Positions 22,677 to 35,500 of a stretch of DNA of 64,000 nucleotides are shown here, one piece after another (the stretch's first letter is position 1; the number at the start of each line of letters is the position of its first letter). Where the stretch lies: NCBI GenBank assembly GCA_015179045.1, contig WHUZ01000005.1, forward strand, positions 744,001 through 808,000, read 5' to 3'. Origin of the DNA: Kalaharituber pfeilii. Lineage: Eukaryota; Ascomycota; Pezizomycetes; Pezizales; Pezizaceae. The translations under genes and the position numbers were made by a program. The notes below the pieces were generated by a model. It was not told the DNA's origin. It did no database searches and saw only the letters and a list, made by a program, of their open reading frames with translations.

Positions 22677-24170
22677 CAATTCCCAAGCAAGACCAAAAAA
22701 GACGGTAGGAAAATAATCAAAGAGGGAAAGCCGTTCTTCAAAATCGATACCCGCGTCGAGAAGGCAACAAGAAAATGGGAAAAAAAAGAAGGAAATCCAC
22801 GCGCTTTTATGTACCTTTCAATCATTCAAAATCCTTCCCGCAGTAGCTATTTTGCGGATCGCAATTAGCCATTGCCCATTCGCAATTGCAATCATTCCAG
22901 GGAACCGGAAGGGGAAGTGGGATTCCGGAAATGCGTTGCCGAACCAGGTTGACCATTCTTGTCGAGCCCAGGTATGGTGCCGGAAGTTAAAAGCAGACAT
23001 GGAAATTGCGATACAACCAACCCAGCGTAAAACCTATCAACAACCACAGCATGACATGAATTAAGGTAGAAGTATCCGAAATCTATAGTATTTGAGACGC
23101 TCTATCACTCTATGATTTTTTCATGGCGAAATCTTTATTCATTGTGAAACTGATAAGGTTCAAAGTTTTTTTACTTTGTTAGGAAATTTACCAGATGTTA
23201 CATGCCAAGCCTCATACAAAATGGATTAGTCATCGAAGGAGCACCCCTCTTATATACATGATTTTTGAAAGCCTCTGTACCATATTGTCACATTTATTAG
23301 CTTTACCTTTTAATATAAGACTCAGGAAAGTCCTTGCTATTGTTCCGAAAAGTAACTCCAAGATCAGTTGAGTGATGCGAGTGCGAGGAGTTCTAGATTG
23401 CGACTGTGGGAACCTGTAAATGACCTACCAGCAAACTGACACATATGTTGCTGCTTACTAATGCGGGCTGGCAGTGTCCGCTTTTACTTCCGGCACGATA
23501 GAGGCCGTTCCTGCATGGCCCTAGTTCGTTGAGGCGGTTTCGTGTTTCTTAGCTTCTTACAACCGCAAGAGCCCCGGAGAATTATACAAGCGTAGCCGTA
23601 ATGCCAGGTATTCATACTGCAATCATTGTGGGCCGAAATGCTTGAAAAGACTGGCAATGGCTTGGCAGTAGCCACTTCCGGTAATCAAACGGTGAGAATT
23701 ACCTTTGGCATTGATACACTACCTTATACATTGATGCTGCAAGGCTTAGTGGTTACGGATTTATACATATAAATTGAACGTCTTTAAGGTAGATGGGATG
23801 GAAGGTGCAATATAGAAATCAGATAGTCATTTGGAGTGGAAGCTGAAGAAATGAGTTCTGTAATGGGGTTACTGGCGATGCTGAGGAAGCGTCTTGGAAA
23901 TTTGCCACCAGCTTATTACTTACGGGCTCTTCAGAGCTACAGTTGAACCCCATTTTCTCCATTGCTACAGAGGCGAGCGCAGGAACTTTGACAATAACTA
24001 CGGAAGAGGAGTGTTAGATTCAGTAGCATTGGCGCGGAGGTGTTGCAGGGGATGGTACTGGAATTTATGAAAGGAACTGGGGAATGATTCTAGGTATGTG
24101 AATCGAATAATAGAGGATGAGGAGGAAGTGGCAGAGGAATTCGAAAAAGTGAAACAAGAACATTTCTAAT
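22677..24170. other. Intergenic region, no gene seen
   Basis: Between the GH131-like gene and a LINE relic. Near 22855-22930 there is a run of related ATTGC/GCAAT words (GCAATTAGCCATTGCCCATT), which explains the small overlapping frames on both strands. Confidence 0.5.
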
Positions 24171-24455
24171 AAATGGCAAGGGATTCGGTACAGGGATCTA
24201 GAGGCGAGGTACTACAGTCATCTACGTCGGGCCCCATATGCAACTCTCTCAATAGCATCGGCAATAGCTAGATTGAGACACGTTGGACATGAACATAAAT
24301 TGCATATTGAGACTGGATGATGGAAGGAATTGGAGAGGGAGGAAAGGCTATGTAGGTGTGGGCAGGACATGAAAACGAAGTGGCACGCAGTGGTGGAGTG
24401 CACCAGGTGGGGAGCATGGCCTGAAGATCTGTATGAGTTCCTGAGCGGGGTAATG
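24171..24455 (+). pseudogene. Decayed non-LTR retrotransposon C-terminus
   Basis: One frame reads KWQGIRYRDLEARYYSHLRR, RLRHVGHEHKLHIETG, a stop, WKELEREERLCRCGQD, WHAVVECTRW and then PEDLYEFL. The HIETG.W, RLCRCG and H-x4-C arrangement matches the Cys/His region after the reverse transcriptase of many LINEs. A stop codon interrupts it and flanking sequence is not alignable by eye, so it is old. Confidence 0.5.
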
Positions 24456-24950
24456 TGGCTTTTTCAATTATAATGGATCCAAAGGGAAACAGAAGGAAAA
24501 GGTAGCAAACTTTGTATCTATACTGATGAAACATGTCAATAGAGTTTGCGACAATGAGGAGAAAATAATCGTGTCAGGAAGAACCGGAGGGACCTGGGGG
24601 GGGGGGAGGTGGGGGTAGATGGTTGGCTTCACATGACTGATCTAAATAATTATGGGCAGATTTCAAGTAAACCCCCCCCAAAAAAAAATTGAAAAGAAAG
24701 GAAAAGAAAAGAAAAGAAACGGGAAAGCACAATGCAAGTTCCCTAACACAGTGATCGAGCGCTTAATTGTTTTTAAAACTAAGTATCGTAATAATACATA
24801 ACATAGAAAAGACATTAAGAAATCGAATTTATTAATGTACAATGCTCGTAACTTCAATAGAGGAGAGGAGTGGCTCCATAGCTACAATAGAATCCTCATC
24901 GGGCACATTCAAAATCATATAACAGATAAAGGAGCAAGGTAAGCACATGC
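24456..24950. other. Intergenic, downstream of the ABC transporter
   Basis: A G-run at 24596-24607 and a C-run/A-run at 24670-24689 (GAAAA repeats to 24720). No gene seen; probably 3'-UTR and spacer. Confidence 0.5.
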
Positions 24951-27900
24951 CTATTTGTCCAGTGCTTGAGCTTGACACTAAAAAAGAGAGATATTAACAA
25001 CTTTCAGTACTTATTCTCTAACGGATTATTTGCACTTACCATTTGATAATACACACCCTTTTTCCGAATCAATGTTTGATGATCACCCTTTTCGACAATT
25101 CTTCCCTCATCAAACACGAAAATCACGTCAGCTTTCTGTATAGTTGACAATCTGTGTGCCACAGCAATCATAGTTCTCCCTTCCCTGGCGTTTTCGAACG
25201 CTTCTTGGACAATCTTCTCAGACGTGGTATCCAAGCTGCTTGTCGCTTCATCTAATAGGAGCAATTTCGGGTTACGGATCAATGCACGAGCAATTGCTAC
25301 TCGTTGCTTTTGCCCTCCGGAGAGGCCGACGCCCTTATTTCCACACATGGTGTTATATCCCTCTGGGAGGGAGCTGATGAAATCGTGAATATAGGCAGCT
25401 TTACACGCCTCTTCTACCTGATTCAAGGGAGTGTCTTCTGGGACTCCAAGTCGAACGTTATCCAACAGTGTACCTGGAAATCCTTTGTTAATAACTAAAT
25501 ATGGTATGTGATGCAAGTATAGTTACCATGATAGAGGACAGGCTCTTGGGAAACCAAGCTGACAATCTGTCTATACTCAACGATGTCCAAGTCTTTAATA
25601 TCTTGGCCATCAATAAGTATCTTGCCATCGTCAACGTCGTAGAAACGTTCAAGCAAACTGATTGTAGTTGTCTTCCCACACCCAGAGGCTCCAACGAAGG
25701 CTGCAAATTGTCCTTTCTCAATCTTCAAACTAAGATTCCTGAAAACAGGCGTATCTCTGCTTGGATATTTGAAACGGACATTCTTGAACTCCACTTCACA
25801 TCCACCAGTACTATCTCCAAGTGGTACTGGTGACTTTGGTGGTGCGTCTTTAGGGGCCTCTGGCTCTCTCAAACCCAAGATTCTCCGAGCTGAAGCCACT
25901 GCCTGCGCCATATCTAGAGAAGGATTAGCATAAAAGCGTGATTGCCAAGAAAAAACTTACTTGGAGTAAATGCAAGCCACTGGCCAGCGGCTTCCCCTCC
26001 TTGAACCAATGCAACGTATACAATGAAGAACTTAGCAACTGTATACTCCCCCCAAGATATCAAGCGGCCACCATACCTGATACCAATTAGCTTCCGCTGG
26101 ACTTCACGCAAGATAGGAAAGAATTTACCAGAAAGACAATGCCATGCATAGTAAAGTCACACTCTCGCTACCAGAAAATAGAATCATTGCCCATCTAGTC
26201 CTTCTCCATGCATCCTTCACGTGGTTCTCAAGCAATACCTTGTATCTATTCTCAATGCTCTTTTCCAACGTTAAACTGGTAACAGTCCTATAGGCACCAA
26301 CAGCTTCTGCAGCAAACTGAGAGCTATTCTCAAAAACAGCTGCAGTTGCCTTTTCAAACTGGATTTCGATCCGGACCCTGAAGAAAGTCGCAATGAAGAT
26401 GATAGGGAACGCGGAAAAAAGACAGACAAGAGCGAGCTTCCATCCAACTGCCAATCCCAAAACTGCACACGATATCACACTCGCAACAGCGAGTGACAGC
26501 ATTCCCATGTTCATTCCAATAAATTCTTGTAGAGCATTTGGATCGGAGTTCAAACGAGAGGTGAGCGTACCAGTAGCGTTTCCTTCCTTGTCGAAGTATG
26601 AGATAGGCTGACGAAGAACTGACTGGAAGTATTCAAGGCGATACTCGGTTGTGAGATGCTATATTTATGAGTTAGCCTAACGTATCTGGAAAAGCTGAGA
26701 GAACCCACGTGTTGAAGACGAGTAAATGTCCATCCAAGAATGCTGTAGCAAACAAGCACGCCACAAGCTACCACGAAGAACATGAGTGCCCAAAAATTAC
26801 CCGTCCGTACTAACTCGTCCATGTCTCCAACTTTTGTAAATGCAGCTGCGAATTCTCCAAACAAGACAGCTTGCGCTGGGTAAACGGCACCTGTTATAGT
26901 ATTAGCAACCTTGAGGTCCGATTGCCATGAGGTTTGTCTTTCACACGGTTACCATACCCCCACAGATAGCCGATGCGAATGCAAGGGTAAATAAGATCCA
27001 GTGGGATCGTTGCTCCCATAGCATGAGTCCGACGCACCTCACGACGCCCATTCCTGCCACCTTTTTCTGCTGTTCATTCAACTCTTCCGTATTTGTACCA
27101 CCTTTCCCCGTGCTGAGTGCGGATTTGGTGGTTACTACTCGGTCAAGGTCGGCTGTGGCCAGACCATCATCTAGATCCTCAAGTGCAATATCTTCTCCTC
27201 CCTTTGCCTCCACAAGTAATCTTTGGCCTTCAACAAGTGTCCTATATGCACCATCCTCAATGGCCAACAGCTCCTCGTGGGTTCCTTGTTCAATTATATT
27301 TCCTTTACCCATCACAACTATTTTATCAGCCTTTCTTACGGTAGAAAGCCGATGGGCAATCATGATGGTAGTGCGGGACTTGGAAACTTTATCAAGAGCA
27401 GCCTGCACAATGCGTTCGCTGCGAGGATCAATTGCAGACGTGGCTTCGTCAAGAATCAAAATTGGAGGTTTTTTGATGATTGAACGTGCAATGGCAATAC
27501 GTTGTTTCTGGCCTCCAGAGAGCCTCACTCCCTGTTCTCCAACCCTAGTATCATAGCCCTATCATAGGGGCACTTGTGTTAGTTCGACATGACTCCAGTA
27601 TGAAACGCATGAATATCTTACATCAGGTAACTGATCAATGAACTCTCCAGCCCCAGCTTCTATACATGCTTCCTTAACTAGATTTCGTTTTTCATCCTCC
27701 GGAGCGTTCTCCCATGGGCTACCCAACAAGCCATAGCACACGTTCTGGTAGATGGTGTCGTTAAATAAGACTGGTTCTTGTTGTACCAAGCCGATTTTAG
27801 TTCTCCACCATTCTCGGTTTAATGTTTTAATGTCAATATCTCCATCGACATAGATACGCCCACCTGGAAGGTCACTCCCGTGTGCGCTGTTCCCCTCATC

Positions 27901-29704
27901 CTTCTCATTGGGAACCGGCTCGGGATTATCAGGCTCATACCAGCGCTCAAGTAATCCGACAATCGTACTCTTTCCACTACCACTGCTTCCCACAATTGCG
28001 GTAGTCTTACCAGCTTCAAATATAACGCTCAGTCCGGAGAGAATTTGAGCTTCTTTCCTACTCGGGTACGCAAAATCAACCGACTTAAATTCCAGTTGAG
28101 GAGTCCACGTCTTATTCTCCCCACCATCGCCATCCAGTTTCCTCCCCGCTGCTCGTTCCTTGACGAGTTCTACCGAGCTGTCAATAACCTGAAATAAACC
28201 GTGAGCTGCACCAGCTGCCTTGGACATATTTGCGATTGGAGGTGCAATTTGAGCGAATGACATGACTGCAATCAAAACAGCGAAGAATACGGAGAATATA
28301 TCCCCTACACCGCCTGGCAGTTTGTGACGTTGTAGCATCCGGATGCCCCACCAGAAGCATAATCCAAACCCAGCATATATCACAAAGAATGCTGCACTGA
28401 ACTGAATGCTGATAAGGGGACACTTTTTAACGCCTATTTTCTTTGCATTCTGCAGGAACTTGGTATATTTTTTGGTTATTCTTGGCTGAGCGTTGAATGC
28501 ATTGATTGTGCGAATTGTACCCAAACTCTCTTCCGCTACTGTAGCGGCTTGAGTATAAGCGGCGACCACCTTCTTCTCAAGTTGGATATCCATGGGGACG
28601 GTAACTCCATAGATAATCGCAGTTATGGGCAGGATCAGTGCCGTAATTAGAGTGAGCTCCCAGTTAGTAGTAAATGCCACAATAAAGCTTGCTATGAGCA
28701 TTGCGGTGAATTGAATAAAAAGACCCAATTTCTCCGAAATACCAAGTTGAATTGTGTTAGAACTACTGGTAATCGCCAGAATAACAGATCCGCTAGACCC
28801 TGAATCGACAGAGCCAAACTGAGAGTAGGTCTCTGGAGCCCCAGAGGCTTGCGGCCCAGTTGCAGGCATATCTGCACCATGTGTGTCGAAGTAGGCGATG
28901 GGTTGTGCAAACAAAGAGGCGAGGTACTTGAGTCGAATTTTTGCAGAGACATTAATTCCAGCTGTCCGGAAACATGCCATGGCAATATAGCCGGCAATGA
29001 ATTTTCCAATAAACAGATAAACAAAGAACAAACTATCTCATGATTAATTTCCGGTCATATTGTAAACCCTAGTTGGCGGCCGAGGACACGGGATATTTAC
29101 CAGAGCCTATCAATTTCACTTCGAAATCTATCATCAGAGATTGTTGACCCCGGGGTCTGATAGTCCGTAATTGTTGTAGACATTTCGCCAAATGGGATAA
29201 CCATAAGGGGACTATCGACATAGGGGCACCTCAGTTAGTTTGACAACTCAATATCGGATCTGGGGCTGTGCAGAAATGCTTACAATGCAGCACCTGCACC
29301 CATAGCCGCTATAGTACCAACGATTTGGAATATTCTATCATATGTAGAGCCATGAGAAAGAATCCTCTGTATTGCAATGTCAATCCAAGAATTAGTTCAG
29401 TAGGACCAAGCAAAGAATTTCAAGGAACAAGTATCCATACAAGATAGTTCCCAAATGTTTGCCCCTCTGCCTCCTTTTTTTTTCTGGCTTCCTCTTCGTC
29501 GTCACTATCGCCATCTTTCGTATTATTCTGTTGTGTCTTCGATTCACCCCTGCGGAACCACCCCTTTTGTGAGATTTCAGTAGAGGCTTCCGGCCCTACC
29601 TTTTCTGAGGATTCAGGGACAGTAGTTCCTTCATCTTCGAGGTGACCTATATTGAGCTGGACATCGGCACTGTTCTCAGCCTGGGAAGCTTTAGCAGTGG
29701 ACAT
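24951..29704 (-). CDS. Full-length ABCB (P-glycoprotein/MDR-like) transporter, 11 exons
   Basis: Minus-strand exons 29704-29441, 29366-29284, 29211-29101, 29032-27622, 27558-26958, 26890-26709, 26658-26129, 26076-25961, 25913-25527, 25473-25040 and 24977-24951 join in phase to 1381 residues, the normal size for a TMD-NBD-TMD-NBD exporter. The acidic N-terminus ([17 protein letters not shown]) precedes the first membrane domain. NBD1 has Walker A GSSGSGKS near residue 500, LVQQEPVLF, the signature LSGGQKQR and Walker [16 protein letters not shown]2 has GASGCGKT near 1170, [18 protein letters not shown] and [12 protein letters not shown]. Both catalytic sites look intact. The ninth-to-last coding codons come from a 27-nt last exon: splicing at ATG/GTAAGT replaces a readthrough tail with CQAQALDK, which fits the usual fungal ending. 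The substrate cannot be told; drug, lipid or peptide export are the usual roles. Confidence 0.95.
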
Positions 29705-30717
29705 CTCGCACGTGACTTGGGCTAAAATGCCCTAAGCGGAAGTAACTCTAAATCGCCACGCCTGGTTTTGTAGCCTCCACAGCTAGATATAAAAGGTGCA
29801 ACAGATGGAAGCTGTTGAAATTATTCAACCTGAGACCAATGAAAGATGGATACCAGATGTCCTGTATGAAATCCTCCTTAATTTCGGACAGAAGGTGTGT
29901 GGTGAGGTGAAAGATGCGGGAGCTGGGCTGCTTTATAATTAATCACTTCAAGGTCTCGCAGACGGACTCCGAAGGCCGGAAACCTAGCTAGGTGCTTAAA
30001 ACTCTTGTGATTACTTACCCTTGTTGCGGAGAAGTTCATACGTATGGGTCTGCGTGTTGAGGACAGAGACGCTCGTTGTTGTCATACTTGTAGCACAGGC
30101 GATCCTCGCCATGGGCCTCTACCGTCTGACTCTTCGCTTTGCTTCGAGCTCACATTCTGGCACGTACAATCATGCAGTTCAAATTGGAAACTACTACCTG
30201 ATCTTGCCCAATCTTACGGCTTCGTCTTCCTGTGTCACCGGCGCTAGCTGGCAGGGTTCACAACAGGCCGGAGTCGCCCTTAGCCCGCATTCACGCTTTT
30301 CTAGCAGGATACCATATTTAGTTTCGGCTCGCTGCCCATTGGACAGACCTCATTCATCCGCTGCTGACCCCTGTAGGCAGTTCCGCCCCATCTCGGCCTA
30401 ACTTTACACCCTCCTGCTGAGGCTACGGGGCAGCCCAATCCTCGGGGCACATTGTGCATATTATGTCGGCGGCGCATCAAATTTAGAGATCCTCGCTTTG
30501 GCCTGGCCGAATACATAACTGTTCTGGCAAGCCAACTTGTCCAAAAGCAAATTCTGACCAGGGCGTGCCTGGGCAAGGCCAAAGTGGTTGGAATAAGCTT
30601 CACTTCGAGATGGAGATTGGACTACGATTAAGTCGGCGCGTGCTGGGTATCGCTGCCTCAAGCTTTATTTGGTTAAGATTCCTGGCGTCAACACCTTATT
30701 TCGACGTCCATCAAGTG
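29705..30717. other. Intergenic, no supported gene
   Basis: Upstream of the ABC transporter. A plus-strand frame at 30021-30401 begins with a hydrophobic stretch but has no recognisable motif and no splice support. Confidence 0.4.
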
Positions 30718-30784
30718 CCCTGCCATGGCGAACAGCCGCTTGCGGGGTCACGTGACAAAAAAAAAAAAAAAAAAAAAAAAAAAA
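30718..30784 (+). mobile_element. Minimal retroposon: 39-nt body plus 28 A, hairpin family 1
   Basis: Body 30718-30756, A-tail 30757-30784, flanked by a perfect 13-bp duplication CGTCCATCAAGTG (30705-30717 and 30785-30797). The body folds as CCCTGC/GCGGGG enclosing GGC/GCC, then TCACGTGAC. This is the clearest example of the family. Confidence 0.92.
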
Positions 30785-30797
30785 CGTCCATCAAGTG

Positions 30798-33700
30798 TAG
30801 TTAAAACTTATGCAAGGTATCACACAGAGTGTTATGCAGCCAGGAGCCATGCAAGCATTTCGCCGCCGAGAGCTCTCATCTCCTGAAAATCCCGATTCAG
30901 CATGTAAGCCCTGGACATTCCTCATTTTCGGTTTTTTGTCATGAGTCACCCTGTCAAGGAAGAAGCACAGTAGATATCTGTGCACGAACCAAAAGAATTA
31001 GAATCGGTGCAAAGTTATTCCGAGCATGAAACAGCTGCGATGGTCCTCTGCTCCCAACCAGACTACATACCATGATGTCAGCCAATCCAGAGAAGCACCA
31101 GATTGTGAAGTTATTAAAAAGTAGATTTTGGTGTGTAAATTGCCTTTGAATTTATTCACTTTCGAAAACCCATACTTGCTCCTTGATGCAGACAGTTCAT
31201 CTTGCATTCTTGTCAGTTGCAAACCAGATGCTTGTGAGTTGGTCTCTGCTCCTCCATTGACATTTGCTGTTGCCATATCTCGGCAGAGTTTCAACTACTT
31301 CGAGTGGGCTACCTCTTAATGATCGACCTTACAATCCCAGTAATCTGCCTGATTTTTTCACGTAGGTTTATATCCCAGGCTACGTCAGCAAAAAAAAGCC
31401 TTAAAAAGCGCTCCGGATATGTGTCACAATGCCACCTTGCCATCTAAGAATGGAATCTAGTTTCGCTACCGCCATTGGCTTGCAAGAAGCGGGATTGCAC
31501 ATGCATTCCTCTTTGATGGTGTTGGAGTTAGACTAAGTTATCTGGTTTGTGGGAGACACATGGGAAGCAGAATTGCTCTTTTATGAGTCATAAATACCCT
31601 AGAACGCGTCAAAGAGTGCAAATAGCTGTGTCGTGCGTAAGGACCCTGTCGTGAAGTCCGTTACATGGTGGTGAACCTGCAAAGTTACTCCTTTTGGCGT
31701 GAAGCCATTGCCAACGCAACCAAAGTAACAACTTGCGCGCCCTTGCTCTAACCAGACTACCCCTTCCTGTGGGACCCGTACCCGACATTGCAGCCTTTCC
31801 TGAGGATGACATGCCGCACCTAGCTCGTCCCCATTGTTCCCAGCTTTGTTTTTACAATTACCTGTATATGATATCTTAGAAAATTCCCATGAAGGTGGGT
31901 AGTACTTGCAATTTGTATCGACGTTTATCAGTCAGTCAGTTACGTAAACACAACATATGCCAATGGCACGGCGGCTAACGTGTAGCATTAGACTAGCTCT
32001 AGCGAATGCTTTATGCTTAGTTTGTCGCGTAAAAAGATCGAGTCCTTCGTCTCCTATGAAGCCGCTTATTTTGTTTGAAAGATGTCGGATTCAATACCTC
32101 AATTCATCAACATTCAGGCATCAGGATCCGGAGAACTGTTCCTGCGGGGAATTTTCATCAGGTTACCATCAGCTTGTGTTGGATGAATCTTCATTTGGTG
32201 CTTGGCAAGTTGTATGAAAATTATCACATTTAATGGACTTTGCGACTTTGCCCGAGGCTGGGATTTTCTAGCCGAGCCTGGCTTTATGAATGGTCGCAGA
32301 GGTGAAATTTGAAATCCGAAGACAGCACCAGCTGGGGATTGCTACCGTATCTTAAGCTGTCAAACGCGCTCGATTCAAATCTACCGTGTGTAAGGGATTA
32401 ATAGTCAAGACAGTCTGTCTTCTCATTCTCCCTCCGTCCCGGAGCTTTATACTCACGGGGGTCGGCCCAAAAGAAATAGGTAACATGTACCCCAAAGGGG
32501 AATAGATAATATTGCGCTTGCCAATCTCGCAAGCATTGACAGACTTTTCATTCCCTATATTCCACCCATGTGTATGTGATAGGGAAGTCTGGTTGCAACA
32601 TCCCTACAAGTAGGCCAGACTGGGCTTCAGCTGCGCCCCCCCAGCACAAGATCAGTCTCCAACGGACATCTCCTTTCTATCTGGAAACTTACTTGATCTT
32701 AACTAGCTCTGTATATTCGTGCACTCAAGAAGTGTTGAGGTACAGTAGCTTCAAGAGGCTAGTGTTCCGTATACGAAAGGCCGTTCGACAGCAAGGCACC
32801 TGAGAATCCAGTTTGGACCATACCGTAGTGCTTCCATATTGCGTGGCAACATTGCGGGGAGATAATAGCAAGTATTTGGTTTCTCGATCAGACTAAGGCA
32901 CTTATGTACTTCCTTCTTTCTCTACATTTTCTCTACATTCGTCAAGAAACGCTCCTTCTCGTCCGATTTGGCACGACATTGTCCTAACGTTACAATCGGC
33001 ACCAGAACAATGAGATATTCAGCCAGCCTCCGAATCACCGAGTCCCAAATGCTCAGGCGGCCATGGTCAGTACTTCGCATATAGGCCATCGATGCGTGCA
33101 TCAGTGCTCTATCCATCGTGGCCCTTTAACTGACAAAATGGTGAGAAATAATATCCACGTTAGGAGATCCCCCTCTCAGCTAACTTCGCTTTTTCATTCA
33201 AGGCGTTTGGTTTCGTCCATGACCAAGAGGATACGCAATCACTGCATTCATAATTCAAGATGACCGGCACAGCCATTGATGTTAAAATATTTTTGCTACA
33301 TAGGCACAAGTAAATTGAAAGCCAACATTAACGGTCTTGCATGCAGTCCTTGGTGCCCCAGCACAAACTGCATGCGCTAGAAAACCAGTGCAGTTATACC
33401 CTGGGAGGACCTGCAGAAATGAGGGTGCGAACCGCTCAATTTGGTCGGCAAGAGCACTGACAAGACGAAGTCTGGTTCATCGCGGTTGCGCAAGGCCACT
33501 ATTGGCCTCTTATTTCACAAGCTAGTGTGTTTTAATTTGCAGATATGCATAAGCTTGTCGTAGCATAATCCCCTTATGATGCTAGCCTTGTTCCTTTCTT
33601 GTGTCATACTTAGCTTCGTTATAGTCTTACTGTATCTCTTAATAAAAAAAAACAGCAGCCCTACGCTAGCGAGGGCTCTGCTCTTCTTTTTTCTTCCCTT

Positions 33701-35129
33701 CCTCTCCGCTCCTTCCGCCCTTGCTCGGAATTAATTCCATTAATTCCGAGTCTTCTCATTTATTAACTTTTTTTATTAATTATTAATATATTATATAATA
33801 TATTATACATTATTAATTAAGTAAAAAAGGAAAGCGTCGCCCTACTCGTACCTCTCCCCCCCATCTCAACAATTATAATAATTGTGAGGTAGGGGGGAGC
33901 GGGGAATAGGCGAAGCAAAGGACCCGATGGCTCCTTCATAGATGTGGATATGTGTTCGTCAGGCTTGTACATTGCGCTAGCCTTGTTGATGTTTGCGCCC
34001 AATATAAGTTCAGTCATCAGAGGTAATCTGGTTCAAGGTTATCATGTCCTACTACATACGGTACTGCTCAAAATGAGTTCAAATCAGAAATACGAAGTCT
34101 CGCTCTAAACCTGAACATCGCTTCAATGTCCTTTCTCAAAATACGTGAAGCGTTTGTGAATGGTGACATGCACTTTTTTTGAGTTCGTTTCTCGTATGCA
34201 ACCCTGCTGGGACTATGACAAGACACGGCTAACGTACGTAAGGAGAAAAAATAAAAGGACTCACAGCCCTCGCTTGTATTGTGCGCAAAAACAAGTAAGC
34301 AGATTCAAACAGCCTCACACATATATGACCCAGTATTGTGAGTTGACAAGGTGACATGCACAAGGAAAAGGAAAAGAAAGAAGTGAGGAACTGACTGAGC
34401 ATGTTCATAACGTCTACAGAGATACTGCATTTATTTATTATTTATATTTTTTATTTTCCTTTATCTCCTACATAATTAGTCTTACCGTAGTCCGCAGGAG
34501 TATGTTTTTTTTTTTTTTTTTTTTTCTTCCTTTTTTTTTAAATAATAATAATATTAATAATAATAAAAAGAATGCTGCATCCATAGAGTTGCTACTGTCA
34601 GCCAAACCGCCTCCCCAAGAAGCTTAAGTATACAATTATGGGCCACCGCAAGACTGCCGACCACTTAATTCTCCCACGCTCTTCTGCGGGGCTAGATTGC
34701 TTGCTTTTACCAAGGCTACAGGCTGGGTTACTTCGTAAATACCCAGACATGATAATGCCATCGATTCCAATGCAACTTTCCCATTACTGTATCAAGAGCA
34801 TAAAATTGTCATGGTGAATTTGAACTTCCGTATGCTAATCGGCGATTTACTCGAGCTGAACATATTCACACAAACAGTGCTCTTGGCTTGAGTTGAACAC
34901 GCCATAAATAACACGCGCATCACCACCCTTCCTACACTCATCACAAGAATCCCAGGTCGATAAAAGAAGAAAGAAGAAACATGACAGTAGCAACGACCAT
35001 CTAGAAGTGCATGTTGCAGCGATTGCTGTTGGTGCTATTGCATGTACAGCCGCGGTCATTGCACCTTGAACTCTATAAATTCCATCACGGTTGCACTCAA
35101 CGGTAATTCCACGTGCATCTAACAACTCG
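30798..35129. other. Long gene-poor region
   Basis: No frame here shows a recognisable domain. Copies of AACCAGACT occur at 31056 and 31750 and of AGTCTGGTT at 33469. 33770-33825 is nearly pure A/T. 34430-34575 holds T-runs and AAT repeats. It is probably old transposon-derived spacer. Confidence 0.5.
33724..33750. repeat. Perfect 12-bp hairpin next to an AT-only block
   Basis: CTCGGAATTAAT, loop TCC, ATTAATTCCGAG. It is followed by Leu-less, A/T-only sequence to about 33825. The function is unknown; it may be a transposon end or a cruciform-prone site. Confidence 0.5.
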
Positions 35130-35161
<32 letters not shown>

Positions 35162-35500
35162 CAATGATCGCGTGCCGCCCTCGGGGCTATGGCGATTTAA
35201 TCACATAGGAGATAATTGAAATAATAGGGAAAATAGACATGTGGAATAGGAAACAAGTGAGGTCCCCTTCGCGAATCCCCCTTGACAGATGACAAATGAG
35301 CTGTTCCTATCGTTCTATCCAGTCCATCAGCGCCCTGAGCGGGTCCGCTTCCTCGTCGTCCCCTTTCGGGAGTCTGAGCAGCGCATCCCTCCCCCCGGGC
35401 CATCTTACCCGGCATCTGCTCAGGACGTGCGTTGTGGTCTCTTCCACCTCCCCTCTAACAATTAGTGTGGTAATAGGTGAAGAGCAGTTTCGAGTTCCTG
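35130..35500 (-). mobile_element. 5'-truncated LINE, hairpin family 2
   Basis: Read on the minus strand, a frame runs from about 35500 to TAG at 35307 with NCSSPITTLIV, GEVEETTTHVLSRC and LRALMDWIER. The E-T-x3-H-x4-C pattern is the zinc-knuckle-like end of Tad1-type LINE ORF2. About 110 nt later comes the 3' hairpin ATCGCCATAGCCCC/GAGGGC/GCGAT and an A-tail (T at 35130-35156). The 5' border and target duplication were not found. Confidence 0.65.

Noticed and set aside
26927..27556. 209-codon plus frame
   Set aside because: Antisense shadow of the ABC transporter NBD1 exon.
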